From contig JAKUDP010000001.1 in NCBI GenBank assembly GCA_022570795.1, positions 2,852,001 to 2,916,000 of the forward strand: a DNA stretch of 64,000 nucleotides. The letters run 5' to 3'. This stretch comes from Sphaerulina vaccinii (lineage: Eukaryota; Ascomycota; Dothideomycetes; Mycosphaerellales; Mycosphaerellaceae). A model generated the notes under the pieces. The model was not told where the DNA came from. It was given only the letters and a program-made list of their open reading frames with translations, and made no database searches. Shown in pieces: positions 51,927 through 61,851 of this stretch (positions are counted from its first letter, which is position 1; each line of letters opens with the position of its first letter). Made by a program: the position numbers and the translations under genes.

Positions 51927-52826
51927 AGCCTATCATCCTCGCTATCAAGGCTCAGCAAGCTCTAGCTGCCATTTCGCAGCAGGCAGAAGATGATATGGCG
52001 GTTTCCGAGATCACTTCTGAAGGTATGGCAGCGTCCGGGAGCACTTCTGAATAGCGGGATTTGCCATCACCAACGCCTCTTCCGTAATGGGATGAGCGAT
52101 GTCAGCATACGATAAATGATAATGGTAATGCTAGTCATGTAATGATGCTCAAAAGCAGTGCTTGTCACTAGGTGCCGGCACATATGAGTCGTGTTGAGCA
52201 CATCGTCCGATTGATGATCTCCACCAGGGATATGGAAACGACATCACGAATCTCAACTTTACACCTGCACTAAGCACATCTCGGGCTTCATGAAGGCATC
52301 GGCGACGAAATACGTTGGACATCTAACTTGTTCTGAGCAGGCCGGGCGTGCGGCGACACCGGCTAGCTCACCACCTATAGCTTCATGCCCTCGACCGCAA
52401 CCGGGATCGCGTAGCACTCGGCCTCGAGTACGGGTGTGTGTAACAAAGGCCCCAGACGCGCTTACATTACCCAATGACTGTTTACAGAAAGCACAGGTGG
52501 AGGTATTGTCTCTGGTCCACATTCGAGAGATTGATATATGGCATATAACCCTATGCTACAAGTGCGGGCATACGAAGTGGCTATATCCACACACTTAAAG
52601 TGCCAAGGCATACATATATTGCAGTCGGCAACATGATGCCTTCTTCTGGCCATCGACCTTGACATCCATACATATGATCTACGACTTCACGAGATGTATC
52701 GCATTCTACTCGGTGTCGTTCGTCCCGGAGCGACGACATCGCACAAGAAGGTCAGCTGTATAAGATTTAAGGTTTAAGGTGGGAACGAGACGATAGAACT
52801 GCCCTTCATCATACATCGCTGCCAAT
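51927..52826. other. Intergenic
   Basis: Spacer downstream of RNH1. Holds a 30-bp direct repeat (51991-52050) and no supported gene. Confidence 0.6.
51991..52050 (+). repeat. Two direct copies of a 30-bp unit
   Basis: Units 51991-52020 and 52021-52050 share TATGG at the left and CACTTCTGA at the right, with several differences between. Confidence 0.75.
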
Positions 52827-54482
52827 ATGCTCATCCTCGCTTCTCTGTTGCTTCACGCTTTCGTCGGCGCCTGTACAGCAGTCGCTCGACAAGTCGCTAC
52901 TGCTGAGGTGACACTCACAGCTCCCTCCTCTCCTCCCACTGGACATCTGATCATCGACCCCAGCTATGTCTCCTACTCAATTGAAATCTGCTATATGCAA
53001 GACTTTGCCGGCAATGAATCGTGAGTACAAGCAAAACCAAGCCTTTGTGTGAATGCTCATATAGTGCAGCAAGCCAAACGCACTCTCGATTCAACTTCTC
53101 CAGAGCTTCGAAGACATCTCCGGCTCACTACCTATCATTCGCGCTGGTGGTACGACAGCCAATAGAGCAGTCTACTACTCCAACCAGACAGAGGGAATCA
53201 TTTATAGCTACAGCGGCGGCAGATTCTGGCTTGATCAGCCAACATCGACCACATTAGGGCCAGCCTTCTTCGAAAGCTTTCAGCAGTTCCCAGCAGGCAC
53301 CCAGTACATCTACAATGTCAATTTCTACAATGGCAGTACAGGCTTTACTAAAGGCAGCTCTGGCTTCGATCAGACTGTGCTTGAGGCCAATGCTGCCTGA
53401 GATGCGCTTGGCGAATCAATCATGGCATTCGAGATTGGCAATGAGGTCAATGGTAGGGCATTGTCATAACTCCACTGATATGAACAGTTTGCTGACATTA
53501 CCATAGCTTGGTCAAACTCAAGTCGAAGGCCCGAAGGTTGGACGCAGCAAGACTATGTCAATGAGTGGCTCGATCTGGCCAAAGCCATATCAGAGAACAA
53601 CAGCTTGCCGCTCCCTCGTTTCCAAGGGTGCGCATATACAGCACCACGCACTGTCTCCGTTTCCGACAACACTTGGAACGTCGCTAACGCTATCCGCGCC
53701 GGCATGGACGAAGGCGGCTACTTGAAAACAGTAGCAGATCATGATTACATGGGCGCCAACTGCGACGGAAGCCCTCGACCGACTCTCGCTGGCAACCTCC
53801 TCAATCACTTCCGCATGACCTCTCTGATGTACTACCACGGCGCACTCGGCAACCAAACCAAAGCCCTCGGAATAGACTATGTCATCGGCGAAACCAACTC
53901 AATCTCCTGTCAAGGCACAGCAAACGTCTCAGACGTCTTTGGCTCCGCACTCTGGTCAATAGACTATATCCTCTACAATGCCGGAACCAACGTTTCGCGT
54001 GTAGTCTTCCACATGGGCTCACAGTATCGCTATTCAGCTTGGCAACCTATCACGATCAATGGAACTGCACCTTATCTCAAAGCGCTGTACTATGGGAACC
54101 TGTTCGCTGCGAAAGCTTTAGCGGGTGGTGATAAGAAGGTTGTGAAAATTTGTTGAATACGACGAGTTTGGTAGCTTATGGAATGTATGAAGGTGATGAG
54201 CTCGCTTCTGTGGCTGTTGTCAATTTGCAAGAGTTTAGTGCTACTATGGCGGCTGGTGAGAGGGTTTATACTGCTTTCACGTTGCCGGAAGTCGATGGCG
54301 GTTGGGATGATGCGGAAGTCAGACGTTTGACAGCGCCAGGGGTTGATTCGAAGACGAACATCATGTTTGCAGGACAGTCTGTGGATAGTGCTGGGAAGAT
54401 TGTGGGCACTCTCGAGCTTGAAGCTGTCAGCGAGAGTGCTGTTCTGGTTGGTGCTGGTGAGGCAGTGCTTGTCACGCTCTGA
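52827..54482 (+). pseudogene. GH79-like beta-glucuronidase-type glycosidase with two lesions
   Basis: Reconstructed exons 52827-53020, 53070-53452 and 53507 onward (introns 49 and 54 nt; both joins keep phase). There is a signal peptide (~1-17). The text matches fungal GH79 enzymes: RAGGTTANRAVYY, then AFEIGNEV with the acid/base Glu, then YVIGETNSISCQG with the presumed nucleophile, and a C-terminal beta-domain. Two breaks are seen. A TGA at 53398-53400 lies in exon 2 about 13 codons before AFEIGNEV. Near 54145-54152, in an A4T3 run, the frame shifts by one base, so that the C-terminal ~110 residues are in another frame. Both breaks could be sequence errors; two in one gene more likely mark a decaying copy. 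The frame otherwise stays clean, so loss is recent. Confidence 0.75.
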
Positions 54483-54579
54483 TGCAATATTGCCGAACAT
54501 GCTGATGCCTCGTTGCTAGGAAGCCAGTATATGCTCTTACTTCTTGCTAGTGAGTCCTACCAGCGGTCTGATACTCAGA

Positions 54580-55684
54580 CTATCGCCGACTGTCCTTGAT
54601 GAAGCTGGCTTGCTCCAGCGCCGCCTTCTGTGTACTCCAGATGGGGACAGCAAGTTCAATGAGCTTGGCACCAAATCGCTTCAGCACGTCATCAACAACG
54701 CTTTCCTCCTTGCGAGTCACTCTTTCATACTCCTGGTCCGTTCCAAACGTTGCCACATGCCACACAATCTTTAAGTCTCGGACCATCGCAAGCGCCACGT
54801 CGTGCTCTGGCTTGATACTCTTTGCGACGAGGTAGAAGGATGATCTGATTGCATGCGCGACGGTCGGCTTGTGCACGCAGACTTCCGAGAACTGATCAAA
54901 CTTCTGTAACAGGGCAACAACTTCGAACGCTTCAATCTTGTGCAGCAGGATGATCATGGTACCTCCAGGCCTCATGTGCTGCAAACCCATTGCTAGTTGT
55001 ACTGCACTCAGTCTGCGAGCTTCACGTGCTTGACCATATTCTGCACGTACATGCTGGCGTCGTACTTGGCCATCGCAGAAGATGATGTCGAAAAGTTGAT
55101 CATCGTGGAGCTGGCGAGGATGGAAGTTGTTCGCCTCGTGTATTGCTGGAACTGGTGAAAGTCCCATGTCTGCGGCAAACATGGTAATGTCTGCATACTT
55201 GATCGCGACCGATGGACCTGGTGGTAGAAGTATCTCGTGGCCGCCGCTCTCCTCTGGCAGACTGAACCCTATGACATGAGCACGAGGCTCAATGTTAAGA
55301 GCAGTAGCGAGGAAGCCGCCAGGCGCAGCACACATGTCCAGGATACGCGGCCGATCTTGCTTCGAGGAGGCGATAGTGAAGCAGTCAGTGTTACGGTGGA
55401 GCTCATGGCCGATTTGCTGCATCATCTTGTAGAAGTACTGTGCTGACTGCCTACTTGGCCGCTGATCGGCACGGTGTCGTTGCTTGCGAAAGTGCTCGTC
55501 GCCCGCTTCGAGTTCCCAGCCCTAAAGACATGTTAGTACAACTTTGATGGTGCCATGACTGTCTCGACGCTCTCCAGTAGTGACTAACCTTCCTCTTGAT
55601 TTCGAGCAGTTCTCTAAACATGCTGGACCTGGCCAAGAAGTATTGGGTTGCTCGACTTGACTCGACCCGTTCCTCATCGGTCAT
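54580..55684 (-). CDS. FtsJ-like SAM-dependent methyltransferase
   Basis: Exons 55589-55684 and 54580-55521 with a 67-nt intron (GTTAGT...GTACTAAC...TTTAG), 345 aa. The first exon gives an Arg/Glu-rich helical start (MTDEERVESSRATQYFLARS). The SAM-binding motif ILDMCAAPGGFLATAL (~94) is typical of the RrmJ/FtsJ fold, and FDIIFCDGQVRR (~175) gives the Asp-containing motif after strand 4. GGTMIILLHKIEAFE (~218) carries the Lys expected of the K-D-K-E set. Targets of this family are 2'-O positions of RNA, including cap and rRNA. The fungal subfamily with a long N-terminus is not characterised to my knowledge, so the substrate is open. No localisation signal seen. Confidence 0.85.
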
Positions 55685-56098
55685 GCTTACGCGCTGTGGT
55701 ATGTGAGAGGTAAGAAGCTGGAAGGCTGATCAGGAATATACATACACTTCCGAGCTTTGTAGTCGAGCATTGCGATTGATCGCTGCAATAAGAAGATTGA
55801 CAGTGTGCATACTGAACGGCCAGGGTTCCCGTGGCTGCTTGAAGCATATACAGTGTTCCAGCCAGGGCTAGACTGTCTCGGTGACTTCTGCTGAGAACGC
55901 CTACGTTATTGTTGCATGGGTCTCGCCGTGTAGTCCAAAGCAGCGTTCCTGAGACACACCGCGGGACTTGCTGATGAAGGGCATGCTGGGCTATGACAGT
56001 CGTCCAGGTTGTTCTCTCGGCGCCAGGGTGCGCAACAGACGCACGCTAAAACGCCGTACGGCATTGTCCAGGTGATGACTTAGAGCCCAATCACTAAA
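55685..56098. other. Intergenic
   Basis: Spacer between eIF2D (3' end) and the FtsJ-like gene (start), both on the minus strand. Holds the FtsJ promoter; nothing else recognised. Confidence 0.6.
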
Positions 56099-58021
56099 TT
56101 ACTTCTTCCTTCCCTTAGTCTTATCCAACACCTCAATCCAACGCTTATCAACACCTCTCTTCTCAAGTGCCTTCACCACCGCATCCTTCTGCGGCCCCTG
56201 CACCATAACCTCCATAACCTCTTTCTCGTTCTTCTTAGATGCTCCAGCTAATGGCTCCACACTCGTGCTGCCAGCACAGACTTTTCGCAGCTCATCCGCC
56301 AGCGGTCGTGCGTTGATGTGATACACTTCAAGCCCACTGACTTTCGTCACAGTCTTGTTACCACTTCTTGTCTCCAGAGTAATGTGCACTTTCGGAGGTG
56401 TACCTGACTTTGCTTTGACGCTGCTTGGGTCGGCGCCGGCTCGCACGATAGCGTATTGTGGTGACATGCCGTGGAGTATGCGATCGATGAGGGCGTCGCG
56501 GGGAACTGTGCCTTTGGCTAGCACTTCCTTGTCGAGTGAGCCTGAGCCGCCGAATACTGCGTTGGCCAGGATCGGGTTCAGTTTGACGAGGCGCTTGTTT
56601 GTCGAGGAGATCAGGTTCTCCTTTTCGATATATGCTGTTACTAGGTCGCGCACTTCAGGAGGTGTATATAGCGATTTCGTGCCTGCAGCAGCGTCAAAGA
56701 TAGGCTGCAGTTTGGCGGATGGCTTGTACGAGGACATGACTTGTATCTTTTGGCCCACTGAGTCGTCACTACCATCTATCTTGTCGGTGCCAGGTCCACT
56801 CGACGGTACACCATTGGCCTCCTTCTTCGGTAGCCGATATGGTTTGAATGTTGTTATAGCGACGTCGTCGAAGTCCACATCGATGATCGTAGTCTCGTTG
56901 CCACTGTCTTTAGACTTCACAATCTTGGCCTTGTCCAAGCTTTTGACGAACTTCTTGATGTTCTTCCAAGACGTGTTCTTGATTTTCAACTGCTGAGCTT
57001 GTTCAGGAGTGTATGCCGGTAGAAAAGGCTGGACTAGAGTTGACATAATGACTGTCTGTGTCAGCGGGTAATCCAGGCCATGGTTTTTCGCACTAGGGTT
57101 TGACGTCTTGAAGTGGTTGACACCGAACAAGAATGCATTGCGGAAGGCTTCATCAATCTCCTGCTGTGAAAGCTCCTTGACTTCCTCAGGCTCAGCCAAG
57201 TCACTGCCATTTGCCTGTGTTCTGCTTGATTCCGCATCGGGTTTCTGGTTGCTCTCCAACGGTACGCCACCCACCTCATCTCCATCTTCTAGATCGAGGT
57301 CTGCTACTTGCTCAAGAAGTCCTCTCTTTTGTAGAACTGTTGTCCAGCCTTGTATCTCTTCGGGTGGTTGTTGTCCCGCTTTGTTGGCTGTGCTATAGCT
57401 CCAGAGCTCGTCTCCGAACCAGTGCATGGTCTCCACAGCACGACCCTTCTCGCCTCTTACCTTTTGCAGCGCACTTACATCGATCTCGCAGTATCCTACA
57501 GCCACAGGCACTGATGGGCTCTCCAATGCTGCTATAGCTACCACGGCATCTTTCTTGGCTCGTGATGGAAAAGGCGGACCACCAAATAAGCCAGGAATCA
57601 TCAGGTCTGCGCCACCTTGTAGTTTCTGGACCACGATCTCAGGTGTATGCAGTAAAGGCACAATATCTGCATTCCGCCATAGTGTGTATACAGATGGTAT
57701 CATGTGCCCATCGACCTGGAACCACAAAATCCTCGCGTCTTCGCCATCTTGATGGCCGACATATATCGTGCCGGAGATCTGTTTGAGCTCTGGGCCATGT
57801 GTCGTTGTAAATCGTGCCGATTGTACATTGTCTGGAAGGAGCGAGTTTCGTAAAGCGGCATGTGCAGCGGTAGCTTCTGCTTTCTGCTCGGGCGTCTGGT
57901 CGCTCGTGGGTGCTTTCTTTACTCCTAGCTCGAAGTCCTTGATGATCTGGTCGGCAAGTTTCCTGCGATCAGAGGACCTCAGAGGAGATAGAGCTTTGAT
58001 CTGTGGCTTCTTTTTGAACAT
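56099..58021 (-). CDS. TMA64: Translation factor eIF2D (Tma64/ligatin)
   Basis: Single exon, 640 aa. eIF2D helps recycle 40S subunits after termination and can deliver initiator tRNA without GTP. The domain order is complete. The N-terminal block starts MFKKKPQIKALSPLRSSDRRKL. A PUA domain follows (~80-195; GHMIPSVYTLWRNADIVPLL, GADLMIPGL, AVGYCEID). Next come a disordered acidic linker (~240-285), a winged-helix segment, a SWIB/MDM2-like domain (YTPPEVRDLVTAYIEKENL, ~455) and a C-terminal SUI1 domain (KVSGLEVYHINARPLADEL ... VMVQGPQ ... KRGVDKRWIEVLD). The length and order match fungal Tma64. Cytosolic, ribosome-associated. Confidence 0.94.
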   Translation of the reverse strand: MFKKKPQIKALSPLRSSDRRKLADQIIKDFELGVKKAPTSDQTPEQKAEATAAHAALRNSLLPDNVQSARFTTTHGPELKQISGTIYVGHQDGEDARILWFQVDGHMIPSVYTLWRNADIVPLLHTPEIVVQKLQGGADLMIPGLFGGPPFPSRAKKDAVVAIAALESPSVPVAVGYCEIDVSALQKVRGEKGRAVETMHWFGDELWSYSTANKAGQQPPEEIQGWTTVLQKRGLLEQVADLDLEDGDEVGGVPLESNQKPDAESSRTQANGSDLAEPEEVKELSQQEIDEAFRNAFLFGVNHFKTSNPSAKNHGLDYPLTQTVIMSTLVQPFLPAYTPEQAQQLKIKNTSWKNIKKFVKSLDKAKIVKSKDSGNETTIIDVDFDDVAITTFKPYRLPKKEANGVPSSGPGTDKIDGSDDSVGQKIQVMSSYKPSAKLQPIFDAAAGTKSLYTPPEVRDLVTAYIEKENLISSTNKRLVKLNPILANAVFGGSGSLDKEVLAKGTVPRDALIDRILHGMSPQYAIVRAGADPSSVKAKSGTPPKVHITLETRSGNKTVTKVSGLEVYHINARPLADELRKVCAGSTSVEPLAGASKKNEKEVMEVMVQGPQKDAVVKALEKRGVDKRWIEVLDKTKGRKK

Positions 58022-58566
58022 GATCTCGGTAGTGACAGGAAGAAGGATCTGTTAGTAGGTTTGTTGATGTTGTTGACACGAGAAGAAGAAGCTCGAGAAT
58101 GACGACGATGAGGGGTGAGAGACGGAGCCACGCCCGCTCTGCTTCATTTTATCCCACCTCACTAGAGTCATCACTACAAACATACTGAAAAGCAACAAGT
58201 GACGACTATACAGCACACTTACCGAAAATGATACATCCACCGACGAGGCTGCCGGCGACCAAGATATCAAAAAGCCCACAATCTTGGCCGTCTTCGCCGC
58301 CGTGATGCCACTCGCATACGGGTATCGCGGCGCCCAGTCCATTGTCCTTGGTTCGCTGGGCAATCCGCGGCAAGCACTATGGAAAGTGCGAATATACAAT
58401 CCCTAACGCTGCCACTTCTGCCATGTGATGTAGAGCAATAGCCAAATCAAGGAAATAGTCGGAAGAGCAATTGATCTGTACTACGCTTGCTAACTGATCG
58501 TTGATCGTCCTACCTCATACCATAATAATCCAAGCACTCTGCTTTCTAGCAAACAATACTGCCACC
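58022..58566. other. Divergent spacer between eIF2D and the F-box gene, with weak signs of a small gene
   Basis: On the minus strand a strong donor (GTAAGTGTG) lies next to a hydrophobic Gly-rich reading (DILVAGSLVGGCIIF) at about 58220-58275, which could be one exon of a small membrane protein. I could not build a complete model, so no CDS is called. Confidence 0.35.
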
Positions 58567-59400
58567 ATGCGATCGATCAATAGATCTGAACCAGATCTCT
58601 TAAGAACTACAAGACGACGAAAGCGGCAAGTTAGCTTGCCAGAGCCTCTACAACCACGATACCCTGCATCATTATCAACCCATATGGCGTGCCACTAAGC
58701 CTTCGCAGCGGTCGAGCTCCTGGAGGCCGTGTTCTCGCACCTGGAAATGCGAGAGCTGTTTCGTGTTCAACGTGTTTCGACACATTGGCAAGCAGTGATC
58801 CAACAATCGCCTTCTCTTCAAAGAAAGATGTTCCTTGGCTTCGTTCCTCAGACTGGAGACCTTTCTCGATTTGTGTATGATAACAGCAACTACCAGGAAG
58901 GACTTGCTGCTGTGAAGTCAGACTCCATTACCAAGGGCGTTCCCGGTCGCGATATCTTCTTCATCACGAATCCATCGACAGCAAGTCTCGGCGTGCTACC
59001 AGAAGCACCTGATGAACCACTCAAGCAGGTCACTTTCAATCCAGTATTTCCGTCTGAAGGTCAGACGATCCGGATGCAAACATCGCAGTTCCGTGTAAAG
59101 TCCGACACTCGTGAGTCGTGGCTGGATATGTACCTGACGCAGGTACCTTGCAACGAGGCGCATGTCGGGCTTTACTTTATTCGTAAACGGGAGTGGATTT
59201 CGAGGTTCGGGTTGGTGAGAAGGTCCGATGAGCCAGTGGTCCTGCAAGTCTCGATCAGGAGAGACGAAGGCGTGAGAGCTAGAGATGTTCTGGAGACTTT
59301 GAGAAGTAGCTGTGGTGCGGAGGATGTGAGGAGATGGCAGAGGATAGATATCAGGATTCCGGGGGTGGTGAAGGCTGTGGTTCCAGCACAGGTAAGATAG
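58567..59400 (+). CDS. F-box protein, 5' structure uncertain
   Basis: Proposed exons 58567-58629 and 58717-59400 with an 87-nt intron (GTTAGC...CACTAAG...GTCGAG), ~248 aa. The segment LLEAVFSHLEMRELFRVQRV is the core of a fungal F-box, followed by STHWQAVIQQSPSLQRKMFLG, the usual second block. The rest (~170 residues) is beta-rich and unrecognised. Without splicing the same frame hits a TAA at 58696-58698 just before the F-box. A better-looking CAG acceptor at 58708 is out of frame. So this is either a gene with a non-consensus acceptor, a gene starting at the ATG at 58747 with a clipped F-box, or a freshly disabled copy. The last codons (CAG GTAAGA TAG) also look like a donor, so a further exon may exist. 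Confidence 0.55.
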
Positions 59401-59787
59401 CGATGTTGCTGAATGTCGGAACGACAATGATGTATGATGTGCAAGAGTTTCGGCTCCAAGGCCAAAAAATCACTCCGGTCACAACAGCTCCATCGTTCGA
59501 TCGAAACATCAAAGCCCATCGATCGGCCTTAGTATTTTTGCCAATCCTGAATATTAGCCAAACATCAGCTGCGCCGACGATTTACTGACTGAGCCAAAGT
59601 GGCGGAGACGATCGTTGCAAGCTACCAAATGGTCAGGATGTATGAAAGCTCAGTATCGGCAGTGGCCAATGCACATTGTGACTGACCTCGAAATTACAGC
59701 TGCATTCGCTTAGTCTCAAGTTGCCAGCCTCTGAAGGGATGAGAGTAGTGTAGTGTTCATATATGATTTGGATCAGCTCCATCTCAT

Positions 59788-59849
59788 CAGTCGTCTGAGC
59801 CTCCGTGGCTCAATCAGTGAGTCGACGGCAGCGCTGTTGCTTGACTTCC
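59788..59849 (+). repeat. 62-bp direct repeat, copy 1 (tRNA 5'-half-like)
   Basis: 55 of 62 positions match 60007-60068 by hand alignment. The text CCTCCGTGGCTCAATCAGTGAGTC fits an A-box-bearing D-arm. No convincing T-arm follows. Confidence 0.7.
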
Positions 59850-60006
59850 AGTAGTCCAGGAAAGCTGTCAGGAGTTGGTCTCCTCTTCGGCCTCAGTGGG
59901 GATCTACGATGGAGGGCGAATGTTTTGCTCTCGTTGTTGTCCCCTTCCGAGGCAAAGCGGGCGGCAGAGTGATCTTGATATACGACTCCGATCACAGCCA
60001 CCCCAA

Positions 60007-60068
60007 CAGTCGCCTGAGCCTTCGTGGCTCACTCAGTAAGTCGGCAGCAGCGCTGTTGCTTGACATCC
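60007..60068 (+). repeat. 62-bp direct repeat, copy 2 (tRNA 5'-half-like)
   Basis: Second copy, 219 bp from the first; similarity extends about 20 bp upstream. No T-arm seen. A shorter relative (GTCCGTAGCTCAATCGGT) occurs at 60821-60838. Confidence 0.7.
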
Positions 60069-60294
60069 GATAAACCGACCGAGCTCTTGGAGAAAATCTC
60101 GAAGAAGATGCTCATGAGAGGATAATGCCAATGCGAGGACGATTGTATTGCTGTCTCTTTTGCCTCTTTGAGGTCTACCATTGACTTATGTCTTTTGCTC
60201 AGCTGGCATCTTCCATGGCACAGGCTCATCACCGGCTTGTTCAAGGTTCTCAAGCAATCCATAACATCAGTTCCATTTCATCGTGCACATAGCA

Positions 60295-60464
60295 GGCCTC
60301 TTGGTGCAATGGCTAGCACATCTCGCACATGATGGTTGTAGGCCGACTCGTGCGCCGTGCGTAATCACTGTAGTCAACTCATATTACGCGCAACCGGTTG
60401 TAGCGACCGCTCGATTCGTCGATGTTGTGATGAGGAGAACCGAGTTCGATTCTCGGAAAGGTCA
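60295..60464 (+). tRNA. tRNA-like element with a very long insertion
   Basis: 5' strand GGCCTCT pairs with 3' AAAGGTC at six of seven positions (one G-T, one mismatch). D-arm GTGC AATGGCTA GCAC is perfect, and T-arm CCGAG TTCGATT CTCGG is perfect with a canonical loop, followed by an A discriminator. Between the D-arm and T-arm lie ~125 nt instead of ~25. No standard anticodon arm with T33 can be placed. It may be a tRNA with an unusual intron, a pseudo-tRNA, or a tRNA-derived repeat. Confidence 0.45.
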
Positions 60465-60539
60465 AAATCATATTTTGCTCTGTAATGATTCTCCCGAGTG
60501 AGCACTGATATAGGGTCATTCGATCGTCGTTTCCATCCC

Positions 60540-60695
60540 GGCTTCGTGGTGCAGTGGTAGCATTTCCAGACATTATGAGGAGAAAGACTGTTGGTTCCGG
60601 CGTTCGGTCTCGTCAGCACCGCAAGGTGTTGACACTCCGGTTGTATCACCCGAACCGGTGACTGGAAGACCTGCGTTCGAGTCGCAGTGAGGCCA
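60540..60695 (+). tRNA. tRNA-like element with a ~85-nt anticodon-loop insertion
   Basis: All four stems can be drawn. Acceptor GGCTTCG/TGAGGCC pairs at seven of seven with two wobbles. D-arm is GTGC...GCAT. Anticodon stem TCCAG (60565-60569) pairs perfectly with CTGGA (60662-60666). T-arm is CTGCG TTCGAGT CGCAG, then A. The loop holds 92 nt in place of 7, inside which a CCGGTT...AACCGG hairpin can form. Position 33 would be C rather than T, so the anticodon (ATT if the insert begins after 37) is doubtful. Confidence 0.5.
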
Positions 60696-61042
60696 ATTCT
60701 TTTGCTCGACTTTTGCCTTATGTGGCTTTGTCTATTGACTCGTAATAGTGCAGTGGCTCTCGAAGTGGACATCCTTCGATGGCTTGAGCCGTTCGTGTAT
60801 CCATGTCTGGTATGCCTTTCGTCCGTAGCTCAATCGGTGTTCATTGTCCTGCAAATCTATGAGTATCTCCTGCGGATTGACAAAAGAAAAGCCGCTCCAG
60901 TTGTGGGTATTTTTGCTTGTTAGAGTACAGTCTCCTTGCTCTTATTTACATCAATGCTTCTCTATTCCTGCTCAAAGTCCACAGTTCTCGTATCGTGTTT
61001 CCCACCAATGGCCCCACCACTGCCCTTCGCATCGCATCGCAT
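60696..61042. other. Intergenic
   Basis: Between the tRNA-like element and the QCR10 3' end. Includes the fragment GTCCGTAGCTCAATCGGT (60821-60838), again like a tRNA D-arm without a T-arm. Confidence 0.55.
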
Positions 61043-61579
61043 CTAGAATGGGTTGTCCTCGGGTGCGATCTCGGTGGTGTAAAAGCTGGCGAGGAAAGGA
61101 ACCTTCTTCAGGATATCTTCCTTGACCTTTGGCACTGCATCGAAGAACATTATGGCGAATGTGCCAGCTGCTACGCCGAAGCCAGCTGCCATTGTGCCGC
61201 TGTAGCATGCTCTGTTAGTCTATGTCCTTCGTGTATCGTTGCGGTGTATGCAATCCGAGATTCGAAGACGTACTAGTAGTAGCCCTTGCCAGCGTCCATT
61301 CCGAAGACGTGAGGCTTGATCTTGTACCTACGCACACAGTCAGCCTTGCCACCTTCCACCCATATGTTCCGATCGCAGCATACTGAGGACCATGTGGGCT
61401 CTTGTAGGTGTCATATTTGACTGGTTTCCGCCAGACGTGAACACCCGGCGCGCTGCTCTTCCATAGTCCAGCGCCGCCTTGAATGGTCGGCGAGTTGCTC
61501 TACAATCAGTTCAGCGCACGTCCCTCCATCACCTCTCCTGCCATATATCTCATACCAATAATCTCAGTGCGGCCCTCAT
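61043..61579 (-). CDS. QCR10: Ubiquinol-cytochrome c reductase subunit 10 (complex III)
   Basis: Four exons: 61556-61579, 61384-61499, 61274-61327, 61043-61199 (introns 56, 56 and 74 nt), 116 aa. All joins keep phase and only this path avoids stops. The first exon has 24 nt (MRAALRLL). The central text is PQYKIKPHVFGMDAGKGYYYG, followed by one membrane helix (AAGFGVAAGTFAIMFF) and a tail DAVPKVKEDILKKVPF...PEDNPF. The 'VP-K/R-x-x-x-D-I-x-K-x-P' and the closing P-E-D-x-P match Qcr10, a small inner-membrane subunit of complex III. The N-terminal extension is longer than in yeast (77 aa). The divergent neighbour TRS130 starts 272 bp away. Confidence 0.75.
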
Positions 61580-61851
61580 GTTGTGTGTGTTGTTGGGGTT
61601 GTGGTGATGTCGTCGGCGTGGTTCGGGAGAAGAACCTACATGAAGTTCAAGAAGATGACTGAGACTCCCATTGGCTTGAACTCCAAGCAAAGAGACCCTG
61701 GGCGATACATGTACCTCTCACGTTGCTCTAACACCACCACTTCTATCTCTACTATTGAGAGAAACAGAATGAGGTGGAACATTCGCTCGATCCTTTGCTG
61801 ACAAGACCATCGCGATGCGGAAGGTCACTCCAGACAACAGGCGACCTTGTC
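61580..61851. promoter_or_regulatory. Shared promoter region QCR10 / TRS130
   Basis: 272 bp between two start codons pointing apart; it must contain both promoters. No specific site recognised. Confidence 0.65.

Larger units (their letters stand above)
59401..60294. other. Intergenic with a duplicated tRNA-half-like block
   Basis: No protein gene. It holds two copies of a 62-bp block (59788-59849 and 60007-60068), each containing GTGGCTCA(A/C)TCAGT, which resembles a tRNA D-arm. Confidence 0.6.

Noticed and set aside
58052..58399. Possible small minus-strand membrane-protein gene
   Set aside because: One strong donor and one hydrophobic reading exist, but I could not find a start exon and an end exon that keep phase, so only the region is noted.
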